A stretch of DNA of 56,567 nt from Corallochytrium limacisporum (Eukaryota > Opisthokonta): positions 1-56,567 of the forward strand of contig PDIP01000054.1 of assembly GCA_002811645.1 (NCBI GenBank). The letters run 5' to 3'. Positions within the stretch are counted from its first letter, which is position 1; each line of letters starts with the position of its first letter. Position numbers and translations under genes: made by a program. Shown here in pieces: positions 19,348-30,632 of the stretch. Under the pieces are notes generated by a model, which was not told the origin of the DNA, did no database searches, and saw nothing but the letters and a program-made list of their open reading frames with translations.

Positions 19348-22300
19348 CCGAAACGCTGAGACCAAATGACAATCAGTACTGCGGGAAAGCTTACAGAGTA
19401 TTGATTAGGGCCGTCATCATAATATTTTATCATGATATACCACCAGAGACAAACAGTCCAATTTAATTGCACAGCAACCTACTAGAACTCATGATCCCGG
19501 CAACCGAGAACTCCGAGAAACTGCACCGTTGTGCTTCCTCCCCCTGCTGCGCGCTCTTTGCCCGCAAAGATCGCGTGCGGTCGCCACAACTTGGGTCGTA
19601 ATTTGATATCCTTCAATCCAGCATTCTTGAAATTGTCCCCTCCACCCCCCGCTCTTTCTTCTCCAAGCGACACATCCCAACCGAAGCCACTGGTTCAAAC
19701 AGTACCAACGTCGATGGGGACCGGCAGTCCTCTCTGTTGGAGCGAACCCCGGTAGATTCACTATAGAAACAATTAGGGAATGGGTGTGCGGGGGCCGGGT
19801 GCTGTCGACGGCACACTTATTTTAGAACATATAGGTCTCCGTCTTTACACCTTCACAAATTTGGTACTAATATCATTGCTGTTATGTCCGACGTTTCTTA
19901 ATTTAACCCTGCGTAGAACGGGGGACGTAGATCGCCCCGGGAACAAGATTATTTTTCACATTGTCCGACAAGCCCCATTTGCGCCAATAGTTCCACTACC
20001 AAATTTTCTTCATGTTACCATGTAATCATGGCCCATGTATTGAGCTGCCACCTCAGGAACCCCTCCCCCCCCACCCGGTCCCCCCTTCGCGTCGTCTCCG
20101 CTCGCCAAGATTTATTGGTCCGGTAGGTTCCGAACCAGTGAGAGGCCCCGGAACACACCACTGTCGGTGACACCAATATTTGATCGAAACCATTTGGTGA
20201 GGGTGGAGGGGTGTTGGGGGGGGGGAAATGAGCCCCCTGGGCAGTGTGAGGGTTTTTGGCCTTCTTGGCGGGGTGTGTTTTCTTTAATTCTTCTTTTTTT
20301 TTTTGCTGTCTTTCTTTTTCGGGCCGCCGTCTGGACCCAAAACACCAGCCATGAAATCATTTCCTCACTGTGCATCAATTGCACCAAACGGGAAGAGGCT
20401 GGACCGAGAGAGAGACGGAGACACAGAGAGACAGAGAGAGAGAGACAGAGACACAGACAGAGACAGAGAGAGGGTGGAAACATTGAACCTCAAGAGGTTG
20501 CAGCCCCACCCACCCGTCCCTCCGCCTTCTCTCTGCTCACCTTTTCATCCCGTGTGTCCTTTCCTTCCCCTTTTTATTCCAGCAAATGTGGGGGAGGCGT
20601 TTGCATGGCTTCAGTATGAAGCCAGACCGCTGCGCCAGAGTGGAGAAGGATGGAAAACAGGGAGAGAAAGGGGTGGGGTTTTACTATTGCGCACCACTGT
20701 CGCTCGTCGTCTTCGGCGTTGTGGTGATAACACCACGAGCATACAAGGGCACAAGAGACCCAAGCAAATAGATCTATCACGGCATACATCCACCATTTCA
20801 ATGGCATTCGCTCTCATTAATGTGTTTGGTGCGCCCCAGCAAGCATGCGTTGCGCAGGAATACGTCAACCGTTTTACATTGAATTTGGCATTATTTAAGG
20901 TCACCTGATGATGTCGCACTCGTCCCATACAATCTGAACTGTGCAGTGCACCATGAGCATCTTTCTTACAGAACTACTGTTCCAAAATCCTTCACTTCCG
21001 CGGGTGGCAAATGGTGCACAAGTGTCCTAGGTATATGAGTCTGATGTAATGTAGTTTCTGGGCTACTAGCAGCAGGTAAGGGCGACCAAGAAAGAAGACG
21101 GTCAAAGTTTCGTGCTCACAGGTACGTGTCGTCGGCGCCGGTTCTCACCCACCGGCGGGTAGGCAAATCAATCGATCCCCTGTAAATCCAAAGCAGAGCA
21201 CGTTTCCCTTTGACGGCTTTTGTGATGACTTCTTATTGGCTGTCTATCGTCGTGGGGTTGTGCCAGCAAGAGTGTTGGACACCGTACTCGAATTCGGGAC
21301 CGTGCGCGGTCCCATTCTTCCCATCTTGGATTGTTCGGCATTAGGGCCAAATAAAGGACACTCTTCTGAGCTGCATTCAACTGCTCCGCTCGAAAGAACA
21401 CCGTTCATGCGGTCCCCGCATTCGACATTCCATGCTACGTGACTCAAACCAGTCTCCGTACTGTGAGAACGTGAGTGCCATACCTGTGCGTGTCTTCGAA
21501 ATAGATCCACGGCCTCCCAGGGACAATAAAAGTACGGCCACCCAAATCTGAGCAAACTGCTACCGCGACGATTTTGGGTGGGCAGGCAGGCTGACGCGGC
21601 ATTTAGTTTTCGTTCTCCCAAACCTGTGGCTTTAGTCCCGCCTAATTTCCGTGTAAGCCAATCCTCAAAAATCTCCAAAATAAGGCACAACATTAAGAGC
21701 CACAGTTCCCATAGTCCCCCTTCCGGCCCCGGGTCGGAGAAAAGTCATGGAAAAGGAAAACGACAACAGCAGCAAAAAAACTCAAAAGAATAGGGGAGCG
21801 AGCGAGCCAGACAGAAGCAAACGGAGAGAAAAAGAGAAGGAGGAAGCCGGGGCCAAAAGAGAAAGAAAAAGGAACTAGAATTCATCGTAGGTAATATTTT
21901 CAGAGCGGGCACCCACCCACAAAGGAAAATAAAAATTAAACCTTGGTCCAAAGCAGCAGAGCAGTGAAAGTTTGAGGTGAGCGTAAGCGCAGACGAAACC
22001 GAAATATTCGTTTGCCCTTTAAAGTCAAACGGAAACGGTCTGCGGAAGGGGAGCTCTCGTGGCAGAAGAGGCTTTCTTTCATCGACACCGGGGATTGGAG
22101 GAAGAAAGGAATAATCGGAAGGGGAACAGAGCGGCTAAGGACGGAAGGGACCCCCGAAAGGCAGCGGTAGGCCCCTAATCAATGAACGTTTGATGGACAG
22201 AACTCTTCAGATTTGAGTTTGAAAGTGGCAGAACTGAGAACCATGGACGTAGGACCACAGCGGTGGCTCTTTAGCCGAGTCGGTTTGCCAGTGACATAGC

Positions 22301-22502
22301 AAAACAGTGATGCTGTTGTGGAGTTTATTCGAGTCATCAGGTAGTTCAGAACTGTACAATGTTCATGGCACAGAACAATGGCGGAGAGAGAGCGGAGAAA
22401 ATAGTCCAGTGGTCGTTCATCACGTGTTTCAGAGATCCACGGCCCCTGCCAAGGTCCTACTCGGAAGTTAAAGTAAAATAGACACAACACAAAACACCAA
22501 CC
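19348..22502. other. 3.2-kb gap with divergent promoters for MYG1 and syntaxin
   Basis: This region separates the divergent MYG1 and syntaxin genes. It includes a purine-rich CAGAGA/GAGA tract at 20406-20473, a G-run near 20215-20226, a T-run near 20293-20303, and A/G-rich sequence at about 21730-21880. Open frames such as 20303-20908 plus and 21244-21693 minus show no domain or motif, and the former crosses the repeat. The C-rich/CT-rich zone at about 19537-19690 may be the MYG1 promoter. No RNA gene is recognised. Confidence 0.45.
20406..20473. repeat. degenerate (GA)n / CAGAGA tract
   Basis: Purine-rich, imperfect GA repeat interspersed with CAGA and CACA units. Confidence 0.85.
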
Positions 22503-23387
22503 ATGAGCAAATTTGCAGCTGTGCAGTCCGCTGCGAAGGACATGGACGCCAGCACGACGGTCGAGATGACCGAGAAGGGCAATTTTATGAAGGAATTTTT
22601 CGACAACGTCGCTGAAGTACGCACTTCCATCTCCAACATAGAGGGAAAGATTGATCAGGTCGCACAGAAGCATGGACAGGCTCTGGCCAGCATCAGTGAC
22701 AAGCAGCACAAGCGTACCAATGAGGAAATTGATCAGCTCATGTCCGACATCTCCAGTGAGGCCAACAAGGTTCGCTCTAAGCTCAAGACCATGGATCGTG
22801 AGAACAAGGAATTCGAGCAGGCTAATCCGGGAAGCCCTGATGCCCGTATCCGCACCACCCAGCACGCCACTCTGAGCCGCAAATTTGTGGATGTTATGAC
22901 CAGGTATAACGACGTACAGACTCAGTACAAGGCAAAGTATACAGAACGGGTCAAGCGTCAACTGAAGATTGTGCAACCTGAGGCTACCCAGGAGGAGATT
23001 GACAAGGAAGTCGACCAGGCCCTCGAGGGCAAGGCTGAAAACTTCTTCCTGCGCCAGATGGTTGAGCCGAAGCACGCTGAGGCAAAGCAGGCCCTTGAAG
23101 AGATTCAGGACCGCCACAAAGAGTTGCTTCGTCTGGAGCGTTCTATCAAGGAGCTTCACGAACTGTTCGTCGACATGGCCATCCTGGTCGAGTCTCAGGG
23201 TGAGATGGTTGACCGCATTGAATTCAGCGTTGCCAAGGCCACTGACTACACCGAGGGTGCCACAGAGCAGCTGAAACAAGCCACTGCTCTGCAGAGCGCT
23301 GCCCGGCGGAAGAAGATTGCCATTTCGACCATCATCCTCTTGGTTATCGCTGTGGTTGTTATCTACTTTGTCGTCAAGAACTCATAA
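22503..23387 (+). CDS. syntaxin (Qa-SNARE, plasma-membrane syntaxin-1/SSO type)
   Basis: This 294-residue target-membrane SNARE drives vesicle fusion at the cell surface. It has the classic order: an N-terminal Habc three-helix region (about 28-150), a linker, a SNARE motif at about 205-265 (ELHELFVDMAILVESQGEMV), and a C-terminal anchor (IAISTIILLVIAVVVIYFVV) ending three residues before the stop. The zero-layer glutamine is in VESQGEM. The juxtamembrane RRKK is typical of syntaxin 1. Similarity to animal syntaxin 1 in the SNARE motif is very strong. The ATG at 22503 is the first in frame and sits in context ACCATGA. A 366-codon antisense open frame across this gene is a shadow. No intron. 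Confidence 0.95.
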   Translation: MSKFAAVQSAAKDMDASTTVEMTEKGNFMKEFFDNVAEVRTSISNIEGKIDQVAQKHGQALASISDKQHKRTNEEIDQLMSDISSEANKVRSKLKTMDRENKEFEQANPGSPDARIRTTQHATLSRKFVDVMTRYNDVQTQYKAKYTERVKRQLKIVQPEATQEEIDKEVDQALEGKAENFFLRQMVEPKHAEAKQALEEIQDRHKELLRLERSIKELHELFVDMAILVESQGEMVDRIEFSVAKATDYTEGATEQLKQATALQSAARRKKIAISTIILLVIAVVVIYFVVKNS

Positions 23388-23776
23388 GTGTACAGTAGGA
23401 ATAACTATGCATACATGCTGCTACCTTGCAGAATATCAGTTGCAGCGTTTTGGAAGCATGCTTGCAGGCAGTACTCATGTTGTTCTATCCTTGTTTCTTC
23501 TCTGAGTACACTTGTACAAATCAAGTCAATACTGTCACCTTGTATCATCTCACGAAGCGAAGAAACATCATCATCTTCCATAAAAGTCTCTTATCCAGTG
23601 CATAAGATTACAATGTTACGTCGTTGAGCGAAAGATATACATATTCTTCTTAGAATTTTTAATATGTCAAAGGAAAACCGTAAAGCTTTCTCCCACTGCA
23701 GAACGCCTCATATCTCCCTCCGGATAGATATTACTTTGATGAAGCCAAGAACTTACCCGAGTGCAGACCATATGAT
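23388..23776. other. convergent 3' region, syntaxin / Ran
   Basis: This 390-bp AT-richer gap between two converging genes should hold both 3' UTRs. No gene is seen. Confidence 0.5.
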
Positions 23777-24445
23777 TTAGAAGTCGTCGTCATCATCAGG
23801 CAGAGGCAGATTCTGAGCCTGCTTCATCTCTTCTTCGTATTTGGCCATCATATTGGGGTCGACCTGGACCTCCGGAGGAGCCAAGGCAGGGGCGGCGGTG
23901 AATTCAAGGTTAGGATCACCAACCAGTTTGCGAGCGAGCCACAGGAAAGGCTTCTCAAAGTTGTAATTTGACTTTGCGCTAATGTCGAAGTAAGGCAGCA
24001 GTTTCTTGCGGTGGAAAGAAATGGTCTTTGCCTTCACCTTGCGATCGTTGATGTCGACCTTGTTACCGCACAGAACGATTGGGATACCCTCACACACACG
24101 GGTCAAATCACGGTGCCAGGTGGGCACGTTCTTGTAGGTGACACGTGCAGTCACGTCGAACATGATGATAGCGCATTGACCCTGGATGTAGTAACCGTCA
24201 CGCAGACCACCGAACTTCTCCTGGCCGGCAGTGTCCCAGACATTGAACTGGATGGCGCCGTGGTTGGTGTGGAATAACATGGGGTGAACTTCCACACCAA
24301 TGGTGGCCACATAGCGCTTCTCGAACTCACCAGTCAAATGGCGCTTGACAAATGTAGTCTTACCAACACCACCATCGCCGACAAGTACTAACTTGAACTC
24401 TGGGACGTTCTGAGCTTGTCCAGGCTGAGCTCCGGGCTGTGCCAT
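23777..24445 (-). CDS. RAN: Ran GTPase (nuclear transport)
   Basis: Ran sets the direction of nucleocytoplasmic transport and helps spindle and nuclear-envelope assembly. The 222-residue protein has P-loop [10 protein letters not shown], switch I with [13 protein letters not shown], switch [16 protein letters not shown] and ISAKSNY, the Ran-specific stretch FHRKK, and an acidic C-terminus DDDDDF corresponding to the usual DEDDDL. There is no C-terminal prenylation cysteine, as expected for Ran. The ATG at 24445 gives a short A/P/Q-rich N-terminus before the conserved [10 protein letters not shown]. No intron. Confidence 0.97.
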   Translation of the reverse strand: MAQPGAQPGQAQNVPEFKLVLVGDGGVGKTTFVKRHLTGEFEKRYVATIGVEVHPMLFHTNHGAIQFNVWDTAGQEKFGGLRDGYYIQGQCAIIMFDVTARVTYKNVPTWHRDLTRVCEGIPIVLCGNKVDINDRKVKAKTISFHRKKLLPYFDISAKSNYNFEKPFLWLARKLVGDPNLEFTAAPALAPPEVQVDPNMMAKYEEEMKQAQNLPLPDDDDDF

Positions 24446-25344
24446 GATGAAATTATGCAATAATGACTTAACAGCTCTAAGACCCTAAATTATGGTTTGA
24501 TCGCTATATTGTTCCCTGGAGAATAACTAAAAATATTATTCCCGGTGTAGTGTCAAATTGTAAAAAGCACTCGTTTGAACAACCTTAATGATACACTAAA
24601 CAGCAGTGAATGTTCGGAAAATAGGTTTTCTTTAGTAGCCAGATGGAATAGTCGTTTTGTCGTGAACATTGTAAGGTAGTAATGTTGACCTCTGTTGAAC
24701 AACAAACACAGTTTCTGTCTCTTTGCAACCAGCGGGCGCTTCTGCTTTCCAATCTGTTCGTCGTGAACAATGAAACTGCGACACAAAACAGGTACTGGAT
24801 CTGTGGAATCACGCACGCCCCGCGCACTGTGTGCATAAGGGAACGGCGCAGAAGAAACGTTTGAGGTACTTAGAAGCAGCCCCACACGCACGCACGGAAC
24901 GACGACGACAGAGGCGACACACGCGCCTCCAATCTGGTGTGCTTCGCTCTGAAGTAGAAAACTTCTGTAGGCAGCGCCAGAAACAGCCCTGGGCAGCGCC
25001 CCACGCAGTCAGTCACAAGTGTAGGGAACCGGGCAGTGTTAGCCTTCCACCTGGGGCCTTAAGATGAAGGTGAGGAGGCGATTCCCGGCTGTTTTCAGTA
25101 CAAAATGTACCGCGGCGCTGTTGTAAAGGCGCGAAAATTTGAAGGAGAGGGAGACACAGGCAGGCCGGAGAGACTGAGACACGGTTGAAGGAGGCAAAAC
25201 AGAACCATTGGTCAGATTTTATATACGGATCAAGATTCGATTTCGGGTCCGCTGATGCGGGGATAGTGGATTATATTGGAGCCACCCGCATTGATTGCAT
25301 GATAATGTGCTTCTGTAGATGCCATCAAAGTGCGCTTGGCTAGA
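24446..25344. other. gap between Ran promoter and dipeptidase 3' end
   Basis: About 0.9 kb. The left half (AT-rich, just upstream of Ran) is the expected promoter. The part near 24880-24930 is rich in CACACGCACG and ACGACGAC repeats. No conserved coding sequence is seen. Confidence 0.45.
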
Positions 25345-26697
25345 CTATTGAAGCGGCCATGCCTTCTCAAGGGTGCGTACGACAGCTTCACCCATGACCA
25401 TGCGGATCTGTTCCTCGTTGAGGCCCTTCTGCAAGAGCAGATCTGTGATGATAGCGAGTTTGGAGACATCGAAGGGTACGGGGACGGCACCGTCATAGTC
25501 AGAACCGAGGGCACAGTGATCAGCTCCGACCAAGTCAACGCAGTATTTGATCTGGTTGATCAGCAGCTTAATGTCTTTCCCGCCCATGGTCTCTGGGAAA
25601 AATGAGATGGCAGTTACACCACCGGTTCTGGCAACACCAATGAATTCCTCGTCTAGAGTGTTACGCGGGGAAGGTGCTAGCTTGTCAACCCCGGTGTGAC
25701 TATTTAGCACTGGTTTGGTGGCTATGGCAAGTGTATCCTTCACTGCTTCATGGCTAGCGTGGCTGACATCAAGTATGATGCCCAGGCGCTCGCACTCCCT
25801 GACCAACTTCTTGCCAAGCGGGGTCAGTCCGTAGTGCTCCTCACCCTGCGCGCTGCCCGCGAACTCAGTATCGATGAAATGGGCCAAAGCAACCATACGA
25901 AGACCCTCATCATACAGCTTCTGCAGATTGCTGAGCTTGCCTTCCAAAGCCATGGTTCCCTCGATGCCCAAAAATCCAGCGGTGTAGTCTACTGCCACTC
26001 CATTCTCTAGATCATTGCGACGTTTGGTGACATAGTCCTGAAGGTCCTGGCGGCTCTTCAACACACGTAGCTTGCCATTGCTCCTGTCTGCAAATTTGTG
26101 CAAGCTCTGACACTGGAACATAGCTCGGGCAAATGGACTCCATAGGGTAGCGACGGGAGCCTCTCCACGGACAACGGCGGGTGCGTGCACGAAACCGATC
26201 TGGTCCAGAGTCGAGTTGGAGTTGGAAACGAAATTCAGACCCACCGGCACCTTCGAAACGATGGTGAAGGATTGAATTCCCATATTGCCCTCAATCATGC
26301 GCGGCACATCGACATGACCCTGCTTTGCGCGTTCGTTCAAATCCCGAGCCCACAACAAGGAATCAGCGTGGAGGTCAGACACGATGAGCTTCCTGTGCAA
26401 ATCCAGTGCCTTTGGCGAAATAGATGACGGAATATGAGAGTCTTCCACAGAGGTGACACGGTTGATCATAGACTCCATTCGAGGAGGTAAGGCGAAAGCA
26501 AGGATCCCAAGGAAGACTGCCAGGGCAACAGGGAATAGACGAACCGCGGTGGACGACTTTCGTCTCGCACTGGGAGACACCATCGCGCGTAACCATGCCA
26601 GTGCCCACAAAACGATCAACCCAATGGCCACAAAAAATCCGACCATAATGGCCATCTTGCGGTCAAAAAGAGCCTCGAATGTATTCTTTGACACCAT
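25345..26697 (-). CDS. membrane dipeptidase (M19, renal-dipeptidase family)
   Basis: This zinc dipeptidase cleaves dipeptides, and related enzymes process leukotriene D4 and cysteinyl-glycine. The 450-residue protein has the M19 metal-site motifs SDLHADSLLW (His110, Asp112), FLGIEGTMALEG (bridging Glu), VSHAS and NSHTG histidines, and GSDYDG. Two hydrophobic segments lie near the N-terminus (about 15-36 and 51-70), separated by a strongly positive loop with ARRK. Positive-inside reasoning puts that loop in the cytosol and the catalytic domain on the lumenal or outer side. There is no C-terminal GPI-type tail, unlike vertebrate DPEP1. The start at the ATG at 26697 is chosen because codons upstream in frame lack an ATG. 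No intron. Confidence 0.92.
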   Translation of the reverse strand: MVSKNTFEALFDRKMAIMVGFFVAIGLIVLWALAWLRAMVSPSARRKSSTAVRLFPVALAVFLGILAFALPPRMESMINRVTSVEDSHIPSSISPKALDLHRKLIVSDLHADSLLWARDLNERAKQGHVDVPRMIEGNMGIQSFTIVSKVPVGLNFVSNSNSTLDQIGFVHAPAVVRGEAPVATLWSPFARAMFQCQSLHKFADRSNGKLRVLKSRQDLQDYVTKRRNDLENGVAVDYTAGFLGIEGTMALEGKLSNLQKLYDEGLRMVALAHFIDTEFAGSAQGEEHYGLTPLGKKLVRECERLGIILDVSHASHEAVKDTLAIATKPVLNSHTGVDKLAPSPRNTLDEEFIGVARTGGVTAISFFPETMGGKDIKLLINQIKYCVDLVGADHCALGSDYDGAVPVPFDVSKLAIITDLLLQKGLNEEQIRMVMGEAVVRTLEKAWPLQ

Positions 26698-27470
26698 GTT
26701 TGCACAGTGTTCAAGTAGATCCTGCCTGATTCTCAACTGCAGGTGAGGAATATGTCATTGACAGCAGTCCCTGACCTCGGCCTGTATCCATCAAATACGC
26801 ATAACTGGTCCATTAAACCACTGGATTTCCTCAATAGGTATGAACGCCCTCAATTGGGTGTCACCTGAACTGTATGAGGAACCAATACAACTCTGTGCTC
26901 CAAGTCTCCAGGCAAAGGAACACATCCATGTCACCGAAGAGCTGACATAGAACACTAGGTCCCTTGTGGCTGAGTAAGCACACAGGCCCGGTCTGTACAC
27001 AATCAGCCCTTGGCCAGCAGCTGATCTATTTAAAGGAAGTATATAAACCTGCGTACTACCCCGGCCCCGTCCCGCCTCCCCCCCTTTCCCGGGGGCGGTT
27101 GCCAATATACTACTGTGGTGTGCAAAGGCAGTCTCGCACCCATACCTGTATTGTGCAAACCTTTGGGTCATTTTATTGGTCGCTGTGTACACTCCAGCCG
27201 TTACAAACGGGCGGCGTGAACGGCGCCCATAGAAGTCACAAGTCTGACGGAGGGAGGTTATTTTGTCCCCTGCGAGTTGTGCCATCGGGTGATACATATT
27301 GAAGGGCTTTTTCGTTATGTCTGAATTTGATGTGGGCGGCCCAAGGACAGATGAGTGGTTCGGTTAGCCTGCTTGGACCATTCAATCACACCTCGCCACC
27401 ATCCTCCTGGTCGCCATGTAAAGAGCAAATCGATCATTCTATGTATACATCAAACTAATATATCTAATTC
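26698..27470. other. gap between dipeptidase promoter and BolA 3' end
   Basis: About 0.77 kb. It contains a C-run/G-run element near 27078-27102 and should include the dipeptidase promoter. The 168-codon antisense open frame at 26791-27297 has no recognised motif and overlaps the GC element. No gene is called. Confidence 0.45.
27078..27102. repeat. C-run/G-run palindrome
   Basis: CCTCCCCCC, then CTTTCCCGGGGGCGG, with a CCCGGG core, forms a short GC-rich imperfect inverted repeat. It belongs with the other C-run/G-run elements of the window. Confidence 0.45.
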
Positions 27471-27911
27471 CTATTGTTTTTTAAGGTCGTGCTTGCCGCC
27501 GCCGAGACATGATGGAGACGGGTCTACAGGCTGTCCGTCCCACTCAGTAGGCAGTTTGGCAATGACGGACAGGGCATGAATACCGCCATTGATTCCCTTG
27601 TTCATCTCTTCCTTAAGTAGTCCGTTGACCTTGCGGTGACGTTGAATGCGTGGTACTCCATCGAACTTGTCGGAGACGATTACCAACTTGAAATGTGTCT
27701 CGGATCCCCGCGGAACATTGTGCATGTAACTCTCGTTAATGACTTCTATGTGTTCTGGCTCAAATTCTTTTGACATCAAGTCATAAATGTGCCGTTGCAT
27801 GGGCCCGGCATCTTCATATGTCGTCATTGTGCGCCACTTCCTCGGCTGTGCAACAATAAGACTTCGTCTTCCAGTATTAAACACGTTTGTCAATGTACGG
27901 AGTGACGTCAT
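27471..27911 (-). CDS. BolA-like protein, probably mitochondrial (BOLA1/Bol1-type)
   Basis: BolA proteins partner with monothiol glutaredoxins in iron-sulfur cluster trafficking. The 146-residue protein has the BolA fold core: HFKLVIVSDKFDGVPRIQRH followed by RKVNGLLKEEMNKGIHAL-type helix sequence and SVIAKLPTEW. The conserved histidine in QRHR and the HAL(S) segment are present. The N-terminus (TSLRTLTNVFNTGRRSLIVA) is basic and hydroxylated, like a mitochondrial presequence. That fits the BOLA1 (mitochondrial) group, but assignment between BOLA1 and BOLA3 is inference. The ATG at 27911 is used because the frame upstream starts without an ATG. No intron. Confidence 0.9.
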   Translation of the reverse strand: MTSLRTLTNVFNTGRRSLIVAQPRKWRTMTTYEDAGPMQRHIYDLMSKEFEPEHIEVINESYMHNVPRGSETHFKLVIVSDKFDGVPRIQRHRKVNGLLKEEMNKGINGGIHALSVIAKLPTEWDGQPVDPSPSCLGGGKHDLKKQ

Positions 27912-29763
27912 CAGCGTACTCGATTCTCCCGGTTCAGGCAAGATTTCTGTAAATTTGACAGCCCGGATACGCTCTGGTACGTCTCAGCCCTAGACGCCAC
28001 CTCTGGTTGACTGTTCATTGCCGTCAAATAGCCGTACACACAGCAACGGGTCCCACCCAACAGGCACGGGCACAACACCCTCTCCAACCACACGGTTCAC
28101 CGATTCCGTATTTCCTGGAATATTTCAGAGCCAAAGCATCCTCCAAACAATAGGTCGGGCATCATCACTCATCAGGAGCTGCTCATATCTACTCTATGTT
28201 GTGGTTTGGAGGATGGACTTTCAATGTCCATCGCTTGTGACATGGTAATCCGTCTAGAAGCACAGACTGGATGCTGAGGACAACATCGGCGATGACCCGG
28301 AGATCACCTTGTTCTCAACAAGATGTACCAAAATCATGAAGGATGGGATCGCGATATCTTTAGTCACAATGCACACGGGTTATGGAGCAAGGATGGGCTG
28401 TTCTGACTCTTTCTTGGGAGACGAACGGGGATCCGCTGATCTCCAACCCGGTACTTCAGATTGTGAAGAGTGTCACAAAAGCACTAGGAAGCGTTGGATA
28501 GGGTGTGTGTCCGGAAACGTGCTGATAGAGGTAGAAAGTGAGGCTGTCGAGCCGGCGCCTAGAAGACCTGCTCAGAAGTGTCCCTGATGATGCCAAAATT
28601 GCCAACGAAGGCGACATCACCCGATAAGTCAGCACAGCGCAACAAACAGCGCAGGTGTGACTTCAATCGTTTGATATACTTCCCGGGTCAGGGACACATT
28701 TAAAGGGACGTTCGGGAGAATAGGGGGGTGCTGGGCCCATACGTGCATCGCTTACTGCCACGCTGACCAAAATTTTCTCAAGCGACTATATTTAATGAAA
28801 CTCGGACTTTTGCATTGTAAAGCCAGGCGGCACTCGATCTTGGAGGTCCATCAACTGAACCAACAAAACAGGGAGGCCGCACTTCCGGACCGATCAGCCC
28901 ATACACAAAAAAAAAAAACACAAGACTATCGATGGGGGTCAGTATAGCGCACACAAACATTTTAACCTCGTCCGCTTTCGACAGATCAGTGGAGCATTCT
29001 CGATCAGAAAATCAATCCCCCCGGGGCCTTTCTTTCCCATTTCCCACTGCTGGCCCGTGCCCCTTGGGTTGCCCGTTCGCAAGGCTGCTGACATTACGCA
29101 CTTTTCGCCCGGAACCGAAGGTAAACGGGACACCCCGGTGCTACTTCCGCATTGTTTTGCCTTTCTTCGTCGCGCACGAGCCCGAAATTGCAAAAGATGT
29201 TTCGAGCCGTTGATGGGTTCGTGTTATTGTACGAACGCGTGATACTTGACAGATGAAGAAGTTGTCGTCTGCTCTGGGGGGGGGGCCGCGGCCGAAGGGC
29301 GCTTCCAATGTTGCTTTTGAATGGCCCTCACGGGAGTGATTTCTTAAAGTCTAGGACGTGTGGAGACAACGGGGGGTGGGAGTAGGGGCCGACGAAGGGG
29401 TGGTTCGCTTCGTGGAAAGGAGGGAGAGAGGGGAGTTGTAGAGCTGATTTACCCTGGTCGCCTCTCCGTCCATCGTTTTTGGTTCTCTTCAAGCCCACTT
29501 GTGAACCCCTGTGGCTACGGTGGTGCGAGGGATCTTGGGGGATCTCTTCGGGTGCTGGTGTCCCGATTGTAAGAGCGATACCAAAATCTTTTTATGTTAA
29601 CTCAGTGTGCTTCGTTTCTTTCGGAACTCATGATGCGAAAAGACGGGCCCATAGAGTTGGTGCCGTGCGACTATTTAAGGATTGCCGATCACGAAGGTGG
29701 AAAATTATGGTACTACGATCTCAAAACACTGAACGAAGTGAAATACCAAACAAATCATTCAAA
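27912..29763. other. 1.85-kb divergent region between BolA and thioredoxin
   Basis: Both promoters should lie here. Visible are an A-run near 28907-28918 and a G-run followed by CCGCGGCCG at about 29276-29294. GGGCCCATA occurs near 28735 and 29645. An open frame at 28309-28587 is cysteine- and charge-containing but matches no family I know. In-frame codons also extend thioredoxin upstream of its ATG, but that sequence is not conserved in character. Confidence 0.4.
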
Positions 29764-30075
29764 ATGGTGCAAGAAATTTCGGTTGTGGACGAGTTCACCA
29801 CTGTCATCAAGGGCGACAAACTGGTCGTTGTCGACTTCTACGCGAAATGGTGTGGACCCTGCCGGGTCATTGCTCCCTTCATCGAGGAGCTGGAGAAGAA
29901 TTACCCGGACGTGGTATTCATCAAGGTTGACGTCGACGAACTGGAAGAACTCGCTGCCCAGTCTGGAATCACCGCCATGCCTACTTTCCAGTTCTACAAG
30001 CAGGGAAACAAGATTGACGAGGTAAAGGGCGCACGCAAGGATGCCTTGAAGGAGCTGGTTGAGAAGCACAAGTAA
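29764..30075 (+). CDS. thioredoxin
   Basis: This is a small cytosolic dithiol reductant. The 103-residue protein has the redox site WCGPC (Cys30, Cys33), the buried Asp in VVVDFYA, the cis-proline loop TAMPTF (Pro73) and the family C-terminal helix. The length is that of classic thioredoxin. The ATG at 29764 gives the expected N-terminus MVQEISVVDEF. An in-frame open stretch reaches back to 29479, with an ATG at 29707, but would add sequence unlike thioredoxin. A 1-Cys peroxiredoxin gene ends 557 bp downstream on the other strand, so a reductant and a peroxidase sit side by side. No intron. Confidence 0.96.
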   Translation: MVQEISVVDEFTTVIKGDKLVVVDFYAKWCGPCRVIAPFIEELEKNYPDVVFIKVDVDELEELAAQSGITAMPTFQFYKQGNKIDEVKGARKDALKELVEKHK

Positions 30076-30632
30076 GTTTCAGGACAGCAAACCATCGACA
30101 TCATTACAACCATACCGTCTCTAGTATGTGAGTCAGATCATGTATGAATAGCGTTTAGCATCAATAAACATCCATTACTGATTAGGCATTGGAACGGATT
30201 GTCTTGGACTGCCTCTTTTCTGCAGCGATAAGTCTACAAAGTTTCACGTCGTTTTGATGTTCATCTCTTAACATTGTCTCATCGCTTGCGATTGGATTTT
30301 CAAATGGCTAAGTGCCCCACCATAGTGCGGTACACTCACAGCATAGAAAGTATGGAACTCAACCAGACCCTGGCATCGCCAACCCGTCTGTCGGTGCGAT
30401 CCGGGCAGTCAACAACCGCGTACGATACAGTGTTTGCCATGGCGAAGACTAACACTATATTGCCCAAATCAAAGCCCTTCTAGTTGATGCTGACAGAGTG
30501 ATCAACTAGACAATTTGTTTATTTTTACGTGAAGTTACAAACAGCTCAAGGCACATCCAAGGCTAAACTACGACACCAACGTTATCGAATCACAGTCATC
30601 TGCGTCTAGAGCTTCGAGGGAACCCGTTCTAG
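30076..30632. other. convergent 3' region, thioredoxin / peroxiredoxin
   Basis: This holds the 3' UTRs of both genes. A candidate thioredoxin poly(A) signal AATAAA lies at 30163-30168. No gene is recognised, and the 69-codon open frame at 30274-30483 is without motif. Confidence 0.5.
30163..30168 (+). terminator. AATAAA poly(A) signal of thioredoxin
   Basis: Canonical AATAAA about 88 bp after the thioredoxin stop codon. Confidence 0.5.

Noticed and set aside
22179-23279. 366-codon open frame antisense to syntaxin
   Set aside because: It is a mirror of the conserved SNARE gene and leucine/valine-rich because of antisense codon usage; no motif of its own.
28309-28587. 92-codon open frame containing several cysteines
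   Set aside because: Sequence suggests no known family and neighbouring frames read equally well; not enough to call a gene.
8980-29655. Four copies of GGGCCCATA in gaps (about 8984, 10160, 28735, 29645)
   Set aside because: A short palindromic core motif with no consistent distance to gene starts; could be chance or a general promoter word.
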